Source: Marinobacter santoriniensis NKSG1 (lineage in GTDB: Bacteria; Pseudomonadota; Gammaproteobacteria; Pseudomonadales; Oleiphilaceae). Taken from it: a DNA stretch of 64,000 bases. Position 1 is the first letter of the stretch; every line of letters starts with the position of its first letter. The notes beneath the pieces are model-generated. The model did no database searches, was not told the origin of the DNA, and saw only the letters and a list, made by a program, of their open reading frames with translations. The position numbers and the translations under genes are program-made. The stretch lies in assembly GCF_000347775.1 (NCBI RefSeq), contig NZ_APAT01000021.1, forward strand, positions 1-64,000, in the 5' to 3' direction. Positions 34,992 to 43,156 of the stretch are shown one piece after another.

Positions 34992-35993
34992 ATGGAAAGC
35001 CGTTCAGACAGGAGCAAGCAGACCGGCTTGTGGCCCGACCTGTGGATCCCCCTGGTCATTCTTGTCGGGGGCCTGACTGTGACTGCCGGCGCCGCCCGAA
35101 CCGAGGCGGAACAGGCCCGTCAGCTTGCCGAAGCCCGCTACCAGGCCGAGCATCAGGCGCTGGTCAATCGAGTGCTCGCCATCGCCCCTGACTACCTTGA
35201 AGAGGGAACACCGCCCTCGAGCTGGTTGCCAACGCTGTTCGATAATGCCCTGCCCGCTGGACTGGGCCTGAGAATCGACACACTGCAACGACACACCAAA
35301 GTGCCGTTGCTTCAGATCGGCGTGAACGGACAACTGGATCCCACCAGAACCCTGCGCACGGAAATCCAGCCGGCGGGACAAGACTGGATGGTGACGACCG
35401 TGCCGAACCAACCACTGCTCGGCGAGGCGGCCCGTGAAGCCAGCGCGACCATCTGGCTGGTGGGCCTGATGATCAGTGCGGCAGCCGCCTGCCTTTCATT
35501 ACTGCTGTGTCGACGACTCCATCGCCAATCCCGCAGCCTCCGTGAACTGCAGTCCCTGTCCGCTACGGCTCAACAACGAATTTCGACACTACAGGTCGAG
35601 AAAAATGTTCTCAGGCAGGCACTGAACGAGAGTGAGGAGCGCAGCCGGGATCTGGTGTCGCTCTCCGGCGCCATGGTCTGTGAGCTGGACGAGCACGGTG
35701 TCATCGGATTCGTATCCGCTCAAAGCGCCGATCTGCTTCAGGAGGCGCCCAGCGACCTGACCGGCCGCCGGTTTGTGGAGCTGATCCGGCCGGAGTTCCG
35801 GGACAATTTTGAAAAAACACTCGTCGCTTCACGACAGGAACGACAGTCTGAACGGATCGATCTGATATTGATCCATCGACATGACGAGCGAGGTTTGCCA
35901 GCCACGATCCGGATCAAGGCACTCACAGATCCCCTCCATGGGCTGACCGGCTACCGGCTCAATGCAACGCCCGGAGCCCACGACTCTGGTTAA
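34992..35993 (+). CDS. Membrane-anchored PAS-domain protein without output domain
   Basis: A 333-residue protein with TM1 at about 16-34, an extracytoplasmic domain to about 150 and TM2 at about 153-172. A coiled coil follows at about 180-215, then a PAS domain at about 218-325 (LVSLSGAMVCELDEHGVIGF, then FVELIRPEFRDNFEKTL). No kinase, GGDEF, EAL or HTH domain follows, so it looks like an orphan sensor that must signal through a partner. The periplasmic part resembles CHASE-type sensors in layout only. Its TAA stop overlaps the stop of the convergent CDGSH gene within TTAA. Confidence 0.7.
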   Translation: MESRSDRSKQTGLWPDLWIPLVILVGGLTVTAGAARTEAEQARQLAEARYQAEHQALVNRVLAIAPDYLEEGTPPSSWLPTLFDNALPAGLGLRIDTLQRHTKVPLLQIGVNGQLDPTRTLRTEIQPAGQDWMVTTVPNQPLLGEAAREASATIWLVGLMISAAAACLSLLLCRRLHRQSRSLRELQSLSATAQQRISTLQVEKNVLRQALNESEERSRDLVSLSGAMVCELDEHGVIGFVSAQSADLLQEAPSDLTGRRFVELIRPEFRDNFEKTLVASRQERQSERIDLILIHRHDERGLPATIRIKALTDPLHGLTGYRLNATPGAHDSG

Positions 35994-36238
35994 TCCAGAG
36001 CTTTGTGGGTGCCATCACATAGCGGTGAGGAACCCGTCCGTTTACATCCGCAGAACCAGAGCCATTCGGTCTTTTCCGCAGTGTATTTGACCGGAGTGAA
36101 TGAGGTTCCCTTATGGGAGCCATCACAGAAGGGCTGATTGTCACTGCGCCCGCAGGCGCACCATAGGTAGTTCCGGCCACCCTCAACCTCAATCGCGTAT
36201 GGGCTGGGCTTGGCAATGACAGGCTGTTCGTCGGACAT
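35990..36238 (-). CDS. Double CDGSH iron-sulfur domain protein
   Basis: An 82-residue protein with two CDGSH [2Fe-2S]-binding motifs in tandem: CACGRSDNQPFCDGSH (about 27-42) and CGCKRTGSSPLCDGTH (about 63-78). Each supplies three cysteines and one histidine. Such small soluble proteins are mitoNEET relatives, thought to act in redox or Fe-S cluster handling, though bacterial roles are poorly known. GGAGG lies upstream of the ATG. The next gene on the same strand, the thioredoxin, ends 73 bases upstream, so a link to the arsenic genes is possible but unproven. Confidence 0.9.
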   Translation of the reverse strand: MSDEQPVIAKPSPYAIEVEGGRNYLWCACGRSDNQPFCDGSHKGTSFTPVKYTAEKTEWLWFCGCKRTGSSPLCDGTHKALD

Positions 36239-36311
36239 GACTCCTCCCGGTTCGCCATTGATATCGAACCAGTATAGCAGTCCACCTCATGGCCCTTTGT
36301 TGCTTCAATAA

Positions 36312-36548
36312 TCAGCCCTGGAGCCAGGAAACGATCTGCTCGCGGTGGGGAATGGAACCGGAGTGCACGACTTTGCCGTCCACGGCGACACCCGGGGTCG
36401 ACATGACCTGATATTCCATGATCCGGGCCGGATCCGTTTCCTTGACCACCTTCACATCGACACCCAGTTCGCTGGCGACCCGCTCAATGCTCTCAGCGGT
36501 TTTGACACACTTGGCACACCCGGTACCCAGTACTTCAACAAGCTTCAT
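36312..36548 (-). CDS. Small thioredoxin-like protein (redox-active disulfide protein)
   Basis: A 78-residue minimal thioredoxin fold with the active-site motif TGCAKC (about 9-14) and the cis-proline region STPGVAVDG. This is the TM0996/MTH895-type family often found beside YraQ/ArsP permeases. The ATG at 36548 has AAGGAGA upstream and is preferred over a start five codons earlier. It is 22 bases downstream of the permease gene and co-transcribed with it. A role in reducing the arsenate reductase or in supplying thiols to the permease is inference. Confidence 0.87.
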   Translation of the reverse strand: MKLVEVLGTGCAKCVKTAESIERVASELGVDVKVVKETDPARIMEYQVMSTPGVAVDGKVVHSGSIPHREQIVSWLQG

Positions 36549-36570
36549 GACGTTCTCCTTCAATCAAGAT

Positions 36571-37596
36571 TTAATGTCCCACCATCAGCCAGGGGCCAAC
36601 CAGATTGATGACCCAGCCCACGACCATGAAATTCGCCAGCAGAATGACGAAGATCAGCAGGAGCAGGCGAAAGGTCATAACCTGCTTGAGCATGACGAAC
36701 TCCGGGAAACTCGCGGCCACGGTACTCATGCAGAACGCGAGTGTCGTGCCCACCGGTAATCCCTTCATAATCAGGCTTTCCATAACCGGTATGACACCGG
36801 TGGCGTTGGAATACAGCGGTAAGCCGGCGACCACAGCAGCCGGCACATTCCACCACTGCCCCGACCCCAGATTGGCAGCAAACCAGTTATCCGGCACGAA
36901 ACCGTGAAGCGCTGCGCCCAGACCCACGCCGATCAACACCCATTTCCAGATCCGGCCAACGATTTCGGCAAGTTCCTGTTTGGCGAACTGATGCCGCTCA
37001 GAAAACGTGAGGCGTGGCGCGTCGGGAGCCTCGATCGTCCCGGTCCCTGCCTCTACCTCAGCCGCCGCCTTCTGGTAAGCCTTGGCCGCGAAGTCCTTCA
37101 GCCAGCGTTCCCCCCGGAGCGTGTCCAGTAACAGACCACCGATCATGCCGACTGCCATCCCCACGACCACGTACGCCAGAGTGAACTTCCAGCCCAGGAG
37201 CCCCCAAAGCATGATGACCGCAACTTCGTTGATGATGGGCGAAGTAAACAGAAACGCCATGGTAATCCCCAGCGGAATACCGGCGCTTGTGAACCCCAGG
37301 AACAGAGGTATTGAAGAGCAGGAACAGAACGGGGTAATCGCACCGAATCCGGAGCCGAACAGATATCCGGCAAACCGGTTTCGCCGCTGAATATAGGCTC
37401 GGACCCGCTCCAGATTCAGCGAAGCACGGATCAATGCGATTACGTAGATCATGGCCACCAGCAGGAACAGGATTTTGGTGGTGTCTTCGATGAAGAAGTG
37501 CACCGAGGCGCCCAACCTGGTATCCGGACTCAACCCGATCACGTCGTAACTGAGCCAATTGGCAAGAAGCGTGAAAATCTCAAGCATGGTAGACAC
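36571..37596 (-). CDS. ArsP/YraQ-type permease (DUF318)
   Basis: A 341-residue polytopic permease with about eight to ten hydrophobic helices in two halves. The diagnostic cysteine motif FCSCSSIPLFLGFTSAG lies near 93-109. The second half has PLYSNATGVIPVMESLI and AFCMSTVAASFPEF. ArsP members export trivalent organoarsenicals, but many relatives are uncharacterised. The divergent arsC-arsR fusion and ArsJ genes support an arsenic role. The start is GTG at 37596 or ATG at 37587; neither has a strong ribosome site. Confidence 0.85.
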   Translation of the reverse strand: MSTMLEIFTLLANWLSYDVIGLSPDTRLGASVHFFIEDTTKILFLLVAMIYVIALIRASLNLERVRAYIQRRNRFAGYLFGSGFGAITPFCSCSSIPLFLGFTSAGIPLGITMAFLFTSPIINEVAVIMLWGLLGWKFTLAYVVVGMAVGMIGGLLLDTLRGERWLKDFAAKAYQKAAAEVEAGTGTIEAPDAPRLTFSERHQFAKQELAEIVGRIWKWVLIGVGLGAALHGFVPDNWFAANLGSGQWWNVPAAVVAGLPLYSNATGVIPVMESLIMKGLPVGTTLAFCMSTVAASFPEFVMLKQVMTFRLLLLIFVILLANFMVVGWVINLVGPWLMVGH

Positions 37597-37638
37597 CGGC
37601 CCTGACTGATGACGGTCGAAACAGAATTAACCCCTTAT

Positions 37639-37658
37639 ATTCGTTTTTTCGAATATAG
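37639..37658. promoter_or_regulatory. ArsR-type operator candidate, arsP side
   Basis: ATTCGTTTTTTCGAATATAG contains most of an inverted repeat, TATATTCG..CGAATATA (37636-37643 and 37650-37657). It covers a possible leftward -10 element (TATATT). A related 20-base sequence lies at 37773-37792 with 17 of 20 identical bases. Confidence 0.6.
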
Positions 37659-37680
37659 TAAAGGAAAGATCCAGTAAAAC

Positions 37681-37694
37681 CTGATCCGGATCAA
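37681..37694. promoter_or_regulatory. FNR/Anr-box candidate in the ars divergent promoter
   Basis: CTGATCCGGATCAA matches the FNR/Anr consensus TTGATnnnnATCAA at nine of ten fixed positions. Its centre is about 42 bases upstream of the leftward start site inferred from TATATT at 37657-37652. That is the usual activating position for FNR-type proteins. Confidence 0.45.
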
Positions 37695-37730
37695 ACCAAC
37701 ATTTATTCTTTATTTGCAAATATATTACAG

Positions 37731-37792
37731 TTTACGGACCAAACAGGGACGCTATAGAATACAGCCATTCATTATTCGTTTTTCCAGATATA
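37731..37792 (+). promoter_or_regulatory. Rightward ars promoter and second ArsR-type operator
   Basis: TTTACG (37731-37736) and TATAGA (37753-37758), 16 bases apart, form a plausible sigma-70 promoter. Just downstream, ATTCGTTTTTCCAGATATAG (37773-37792) repeats the operator-like sequence found near the arsP start. It ends 16 bases before the arsC-arsR start codon. Confidence 0.55.
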
Positions 37793-37808
37793 GAGTGAGT
37801 CACCGATA

Positions 37809-38576
37809 ATGCGCCGCCGCGTACTTTTTGTCTGCACTGCCAACAGCGCCCGATCTCTCATGGCCGAAGCACTATTGCGAGAGATGGCCGGAGACAATTT
37901 CGAGGTGGCCAGCGCCGGGACCAACCCCGGCTCGCCACACCCACTCGCCATCCGGGTTCTCGCGGACGCAGGTATCCCCACCGAAGGGCTCAGCAGCAAA
38001 TCGGTATCGCAGGTAACGCCAGAGCACTGGGATTACGTCATCACACTTTGTGACAAGGCCGCCCGGGAATGTCGTCCGTCTTTTGAAAGCTCCCAGAAGA
38101 TTGCCTGGGATTGCGCCGATCCGGTCCCTGACAACCATTACGACGCTTTTTCACGGACGCTCCGGGAACTTCGGGAGCGGATCAGTCTGTTTGTTCTTGT
38201 CCATCAAAAACAGACCACCCCCCAGAGCCATCACTATGATCCGGTCACCGTTTTCAAAGCGCTGGGCGACGAGCGCCGCCTGACCATGGTGTTATTGATC
38301 CGGGAACACCGGGAATTATGCGTCTGCGAACTGACCGCCGCCCTGGGGGAATCCCAGCCCAAGATCAGCCGACACCTGGCGACTCTGCGGGAAGCCGGAC
38401 TGCTGGCAAGTGAACGCCGGGGACAATGGATTCACTACCGATTTCATCCCGATCTGCCACACTGGGTATTACGCATAGTGAACGAGGCGGCTGAAGCCAG
38501 TCGTGACCGTATCGGACCTGAATTACATCGATTGGCGAGAATGGAGGATCGCCCGGTCAGGGAGCCTTGCGCATAA
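37809..38576 (+). CDS. Arsenate reductase-ArsR fusion protein
   Basis: A 255-residue fusion. Residues 1-135 are a low-molecular-weight phosphatase-type arsenate reductase with the CxxxxxR loop CTANSAR (Cys9-Arg15). They also have the Cys81/Cys88 pair in TLCDKAARECRP, spaced as in thioredoxin-coupled ArsC. Residues 143-235 are an ArsR winged helix with the arsenic-site motif ELCVCEL (Cys171, Cys173) and SQPKISRHLATLREAGLLAS. So one polypeptide would reduce arsenate and sense the arsenite formed. It is the first gene of the rightward operon with gapdh and arsJ, downstream of two operator-like repeats. Confidence 0.92.
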   Translation: MRRRVLFVCTANSARSLMAEALLREMAGDNFEVASAGTNPGSPHPLAIRVLADAGIPTEGLSSKSVSQVTPEHWDYVITLCDKAARECRPSFESSQKIAWDCADPVPDNHYDAFSRTLRELRERISLFVLVHQKQTTPQSHHYDPVTVFKALGDERRLTMVLLIREHRELCVCELTAALGESQPKISRHLATLREAGLLASERRGQWIHYRFHPDLPHWVLRIVNEAAEASRDRIGPELHRLARMEDRPVREPCA

Positions 38577-38634
38577 CGACCCATCAAGCTTCGGGTTTGA
38601 CGATTGAATCATCACGGAGAGAAAGGAACGCCCC

Positions 38635-39639
38635 ATGAACAAGATCAAAGTTGGAATCAACGGCTTCGGCCGCATTGGCCGTCTGGCCCTTCGGGCGGCC
38701 TGGGACTGGCCCGAGATGGAATTTGTCGCCATCAACGACCCCGGCGCGGATGCGGCCACGTTGGCCCACCTGCTGAATTTTGACAGCGTCCATGGACGCT
38801 GGGCCCAAACCGCGGACTTCGATGACACCGGCATCCGGATTGGCGACCAGCACATCCGCGTGACCCACAACAGAAGCATCGGGGAAACCGACTGGTCCGG
38901 CTGCGACCTGGTCATCGAAGCCAGCGGCGCCATGCGAAAGGTGAATATGCTCCAGGGCTATCTGGACCAGGGCGTAAAGCGGGTACTGGTCACCGCACCG
39001 GTCAAGGAAGCCGGGGCGAAAAACATCGTACTGGGCGTGAACGAACACATATTTGATCCGGCCAGCGACCGGATCGTGACCGCCGCCTCCTGTACCACCA
39101 ACTGCCTGGCGCCCGTGGTCAAGGTGATTCACGAACAGCTGGGTATCCGACACGGCTCGCTCACCACCATTCACAGCCTTACCAACACCCAGACGATCCT
39201 CGATGCACCTCACAAGGACCTTCGACGGGCCCGGGCCTGCGGCAGCTCACTGATTCCCACCAGCACCGGCTCAGCCACCGCCATCATCGAGATTTTCCCG
39301 GAGCTGAAGGGCCGGCTGGATGGCCTAGCGGTGCGGGTACCGCTGACCAATGCCTCACTCACCGACTGCGTGTTCGAAGTCGAAAAGCCCACCGACGCCC
39401 AGACCGTGAATCGAATGCTGCAGGAAGCCGCCGAAGGTGAGCTCAAGGGCATTCTTGGCTATGAAGAACGCCCGCTGGTATCGATCGACTACCGGACCGA
39501 CCCCCGATCCTCAATCGTGGACGCCCTCTCCACGCGGGTCATCAACGGGACCCAGGTCAAGATCTACGCCTGGTATGACAACGAGTGGGGCTACGCCAAC
39601 CGCGCGGTCGAACTGGCCCGCAAGGTCGGTTCTGCCTGA
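38635..39639 (+). CDS. ArsJ-associated glyceraldehyde-3-phosphate dehydrogenase
   Basis: A 334-residue [20 protein letters not shown] (NAD-binding), catalytic cysteine in [11 protein letters not shown] (about 151-161), and the C-terminal [13 protein letters not shown]. In ars operons this paralog joins arsenate with glyceraldehyde-3-phosphate to give 1-arseno-3-phosphoglycerate, which ArsJ exports. The arsJ ATG follows after a single base, making that role far more likely than glycolysis. It lies 58 bases after the arsC-arsR fusion. Confidence 0.94.
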   Translation: MNKIKVGINGFGRIGRLALRAAWDWPEMEFVAINDPGADAATLAHLLNFDSVHGRWAQTADFDDTGIRIGDQHIRVTHNRSIGETDWSGCDLVIEASGAMRKVNMLQGYLDQGVKRVLVTAPVKEAGAKNIVLGVNEHIFDPASDRIVTAASCTTNCLAPVVKVIHEQLGIRHGSLTTIHSLTNTQTILDAPHKDLRRARACGSSLIPTSTGSATAIIEIFPELKGRLDGLAVRVPLTNASLTDCVFEVEKPTDAQTVNRMLQEAAEGELKGILGYEERPLVSIDYRTDPRSSIVDALSTRVINGTQVKIYAWYDNEWGYANRAVELARKVGSA

Positions 39640-39640
39640 A

Positions 39641-40837
39641 ATGACACCAGCCGTCCGCCAATACCTGGTCATTACGGGGAATTACTGGGCCTTCACCCTG
39701 ACCGACGGCGCCCTGAGAATGCTGGTCGTGCTCCACTTCGACCAGCTCGGGTACTCGCCGCTGGAAATCGCTCTCCTGTTCCTGTTCTACGAGCTGTTCG
39801 GCGTGGTGACCAACCTGGTGGGCGGTTATCTGGGCGCGCGGCTGGGTCTCAACCGGACAATGAACCTGGGACTGTTCCTTCAGGTCATCGCGCTGGGGAT
39901 GCTTGCCGTGCCAGCCGCCCTGCTGACCGTTCCCTGGGTGATGGCGGCACAGGCCCTGTCCGGCATTGCCAAGGATCTCAACAAGATGTCCGCAAAAAGC
40001 GGCATCAAACTGCTGGTACCGGATCAACAACAGGGAACGCTGTATCGATGGGTCGCGATGCTCACCGGTTCCAAGAACACGCTCAAGGGAGTCGGGTTCT
40101 TTCTCGGGGGCGTCCTGCTGATGACGATCGGTTTCCAGGGCGCGGTTGTCACCATGGCCGCGGTGCTGGTCATGGTCTGGCTGGCCAGCCTCTTTCTGCT
40201 CCGGAACACCCTGGGCAAGAGCAAGGCCAAACCCAAATTCTCTGACATCCTGTCGAAAAGCCGCGCCATTAATGTGCTTTCCGCCGCCCGCCTTTTTCTG
40301 TTCGGGGCTCGTGACGTATGGTTTGTGGTCGCCCTTCCGGTCTATCTCCACACCGCGTTCGGATGGGATTTCTGGCAGGTGGGTGGATTCATGGCCACCT
40401 GGGTGATTGGTTATGGCGTCGTCCAGACTCTGGCACCGCGCTTCACCGGATATCGGGAGGATGGCCAGCCTGCGGTTTTCTGGGGGGCTCTCCTGGCCCT
40501 GGTGCCGGCCGGGATCGCCGGAGGGCTGATGCTCGGATGGTCTCCGCAGATCGTGGTCGTTGGAGGCCTGCTGGTGTTCGGCGTCCTCTTTGCGATCAAT
40601 TCTGCCCTGCACAGCTACCTGATTGTCAGCTATGCCAGGGGGGATGGCGTCTCACTGGACGTGGGCTTCTACTACATGTCCAACGCCGCCGGACGTCTGC
40701 TGGGCACCCTGTTGTCGGGCTGGATTTATCAGCAATACGGGCTGGAAGAATGCCTGTGGGTGTCTTCCGGGCTGGTCACGCTCGCAGCCCTGTTCGCGAC
40801 CGCCCTTCCCGACCGGATGACTAGTGCAACGGCCTGA
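39641..40837 (+). CDS. arsJ: Organoarsenical efflux MFS transporter ArsJ
   Basis: A 398-residue major facilitator with about 11-12 helices. The N-terminus QYLVITGNYWAFTLTDGALR and the segment LNKMSAKSGIK are typical of ArsJ. It should export 1-arseno-3-phosphoglycerate, which breaks down outside to arsenate. The ATG at 39641 is one base after the gapdh stop; a longer frame within gapdh is a shadow. Its end overlaps the convergent patatin gene by 17 bases. Confidence 0.93.
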   Translation: MTPAVRQYLVITGNYWAFTLTDGALRMLVVLHFDQLGYSPLEIALLFLFYELFGVVTNLVGGYLGARLGLNRTMNLGLFLQVIALGMLAVPAALLTVPWVMAAQALSGIAKDLNKMSAKSGIKLLVPDQQQGTLYRWVAMLTGSKNTLKGVGFFLGGVLLMTIGFQGAVVTMAAVLVMVWLASLFLLRNTLGKSKAKPKFSDILSKSRAINVLSAARLFLFGARDVWFVVALPVYLHTAFGWDFWQVGGFMATWVIGYGVVQTLAPRFTGYREDGQPAVFWGALLALVPAGIAGGLMLGWSPQIVVVGGLLVFGVLFAINSALHSYLIVSYARGDGVSLDVGFYYMSNAAGRLLGTLLSGWIYQQYGLEECLWVSSGLVTLAALFATALPDRMTSATA

Positions 40838-41906
40838 TCACATCATTCAGGCGACCGGTCTCAATCAGCTCCAGGAATTCATCGCCCAGCCGCTCACTCT
40901 CGGCAACAGCCTGACGCCAGGCGCGCTCCCGGCCCGAGTCATCCCCCGCGTACCGCTCGAAATCCTTCCGGTCCGGCAGCTTGCGATCCGGCAGGGATTC
41001 CAGGTACTCGGCTGAAGGCGCCACCAGCAGCACATCCCGCAGTCGCTCGGCATCGCCCCGGCGCCAGGGCAGAGACTTGTCGAACCAGCCAGGCACCACT
41101 TTATCGGTGAAATGGGGATACAGGATGATCCCCGGCTGGTCATAGGGCAGATCCAGATGGTAGTCCAGCAGGCCGCCGTCCCGGTACACACCCTCTGGCG
41201 CACCCGGAATGTTTCGCACACCAGACATCACCAGTGGAATGGAAGCCGAGGCTAACAGGGCCGGCAACAGATTTTCGCGGGTCAGCGCCACCTCGTGACT
41301 GGGAAAATCCACCAGTTTGGATACCGGCGTTTTGAGCCGGACGTCATGCACAATGCCCCGCTCCATGAAACGCCCGAGATGACGCCGGCTCACCATGTTG
41401 GCGGCGATGACGTTCATCAAACCCAGGCCCAGGCGCCCGCGGGCGTCGTGACTGAGCAGGCCGAGACTGCGCACGACCACGATGTTCAGGCGGTACCATG
41501 GATGATTCAGTATCTGCTCTTCATGCCCCCCAAGCAGGGTTTCCAGGAACTCGACACTCTTGCGCGTGACTTCGGCGGCACTGACCCCCTTCGCGAACCG
41601 TTGAGAGGTATAGAGCTCGGCCAGTCGGGCCAGTTGGGCGCGGGGATCGTCCGAAGATGCGACGGCCGCAAAGCGCCAGCTGCCAATCGAGGATCCGATG
41701 AGCGACCGCTCCTGCGGAACACGGGGAAGCCAGTCGCCAAACACGGCCTGGTCCAGGCCGCTGATGCCCAGTGCCTTCGGCCCACCCGCCGCCCCGGGAA
41801 TGACATGAACGTCCTCCGGTGACAGGGGCTTTTCCTTCAGTCTATGCATCGCGCGGTGTCCGGCACGGATCGTCAGCGCCGGGGTACGGGTCTGTATAGC
41901 GGTCAT
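40821..41906 (-). CDS. Patatin-like phospholipase
   Basis: A 361-residue patatin-fold lipid acyl hydrolase. The oxyanion element is PGAAGGPKALG (about 37-47), the nucleophile elbow is GSSIGS (Ser at about 73), and the catalytic Asp is in YRDGGLLDYH (near 236). No signal peptide or secretion domain is apparent, so it may act on membrane lipids from the cytoplasm. It is convergent with arsJ (17-base overlap) and divergent from the next diguanylate cyclase. The 182-base region 41907-42088 holds only promoter-like sequence. Confidence 0.85.
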   Translation of the reverse strand: MTAIQTRTPALTIRAGHRAMHRLKEKPLSPEDVHVIPGAAGGPKALGISGLDQAVFGDWLPRVPQERSLIGSSIGSWRFAAVASSDDPRAQLARLAELYTSQRFAKGVSAAEVTRKSVEFLETLLGGHEEQILNHPWYRLNIVVVRSLGLLSHDARGRLGLGLMNVIAANMVSRRHLGRFMERGIVHDVRLKTPVSKLVDFPSHEVALTRENLLPALLASASIPLVMSGVRNIPGAPEGVYRDGGLLDYHLDLPYDQPGIILYPHFTDKVVPGWFDKSLPWRRGDAERLRDVLLVAPSAEYLESLPDRKLPDRKDFERYAGDDSGRERAWRQAVAESERLGDEFLELIETGRLNDVIRPLH

Positions 41907-42088
41907 CTCGGGCTCCCTTGCAATCAGCCGGGAGTCTATCGGAGGTCGGATGTACCCGCCAACTGAAGAAAACTAATGGCGCCCATAAACGCACCTTTCT
42001 GGTTCATTCACGAAAAGCTCATGCTAGACTCTGAATTCAGTTTCACGGAATGCGGACTGATCGCCATCAACTGCAGCAGGAGTACGCT

Positions 42089-43156
42089 GTGAATTACATG
42101 CCCTCTTCCAGTTCACTGGCTCCGACGCCCACTCTGGCAGTACTCGGTTTCAAGAAGCAGTTGGTGTATCACCTGCATTTCTGGGCGTTTGTGGCTGTTG
42201 CACCCCTGGTGATTGTGCAATGGCGGCAAGATCACTTCCTGTTGTCCTGGCTGCTGGTATTCTTCTGCCTGAATGCCCTCCTGGTCATCGCTTTTCTCCG
42301 GTTCCGTAACACCTACTTTCTCAAGGGCCGCCTCTTTCCCCTGCTGGCGGTGGTCTGTGCCACCTATTCCACCAGTATCAACGGGCACGCCGGGCTTTAC
42401 TGGGCCTATCCGGCGGCGACCGCCCTGTTTTTCCTGTTGCCCCTGCGCGAAGCCATCGTCAGCAACGCGATTTTCGTGGTAGTGATGGCCGTCGTTTCCT
42501 TCTTCAAGTTTCCCGAAGCGGACTTCTGGCGCATTACCTTCTCGCTGGGCCTGACCTGTGTCTTTGCCATGGTGTTTGCCTGGCTGGTCGGGCGCCTGCA
42601 ACTGGAACTGACCCGGCTTGCGACAACCGATCCCCTGACTGGCTGCCTGAACCGGTCCCAGCTGGCCGATATCCTGAACAACCAGATTCAGATGCGAGAG
42701 CGGTATGAGCGTGTATCCAGCCTGGTACTGATCGATCTGGACTTCTTCAAGACGATCAACGATCAGTGGGGACACCTCGCGGGTGATCAGGTGCTGAAGG
42801 AAATGACACTGCGCCTTCGGAAACGGCTGAGGGAGAGTGATCAACTGTTCCGGATCGGCGGTGAGGAATTCATGATCGTTTTGCCGGAAACCCGCCAGAA
42901 AGACGCGGACACCCTGGCTCAACAGCTGCTGACCGGCATCAGCGCCCGTCCCTTCCTCGAAAACATCAACATCACCGCCAGTGCCAGCGTGGCGGAAGTC
43001 AGCCAGGGAGAGACCTGGTCCATCTGGCTCAACCGGGCCGACCAGGCCCTCTACGAGGCCAAATCCCGGGGACGCAACCAGGTGGTCAATGCGCCCAGAT
43101 ACTCACAGGACCAGCCCCCGGAAACCGATGGTGAAGTGGCGGACACGGTCAGCTAA
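42089..43156 (+). CDS. Membrane diguanylate cyclase (GGDEF)
   Basis: A 355-residue protein with five or six N-terminal helices (to about residue 180) and a C-terminal GGDEF domain (TDPLTGCLNRSQLADIL, then FRIGGEEFMIVLPE). The active site is GGEEF. An inhibitory RxxD site (RESD) sits five residues before it, so it should make c-di-GMP with product feedback. A GTG at 42089 is chosen because AGGAG lies six bases upstream; an ATG 39 bases earlier has no such site. It is a single gene, convergent with the following hydrolase. Confidence 0.92.
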   Translation: MNYMPSSSSLAPTPTLAVLGFKKQLVYHLHFWAFVAVAPLVIVQWRQDHFLLSWLLVFFCLNALLVIAFLRFRNTYFLKGRLFPLLAVVCATYSTSINGHAGLYWAYPAATALFFLLPLREAIVSNAIFVVVMAVVSFFKFPEADFWRITFSLGLTCVFAMVFAWLVGRLQLELTRLATTDPLTGCLNRSQLADILNNQIQMRERYERVSSLVLIDLDFFKTINDQWGHLAGDQVLKEMTLRLRKRLRESDQLFRIGGEEFMIVLPETRQKDADTLAQQLLTGISARPFLENINITASASVAEVSQGETWSIWLNRADQALYEAKSRGRNQVVNAPRYSQDQPPETDGEVADTVS

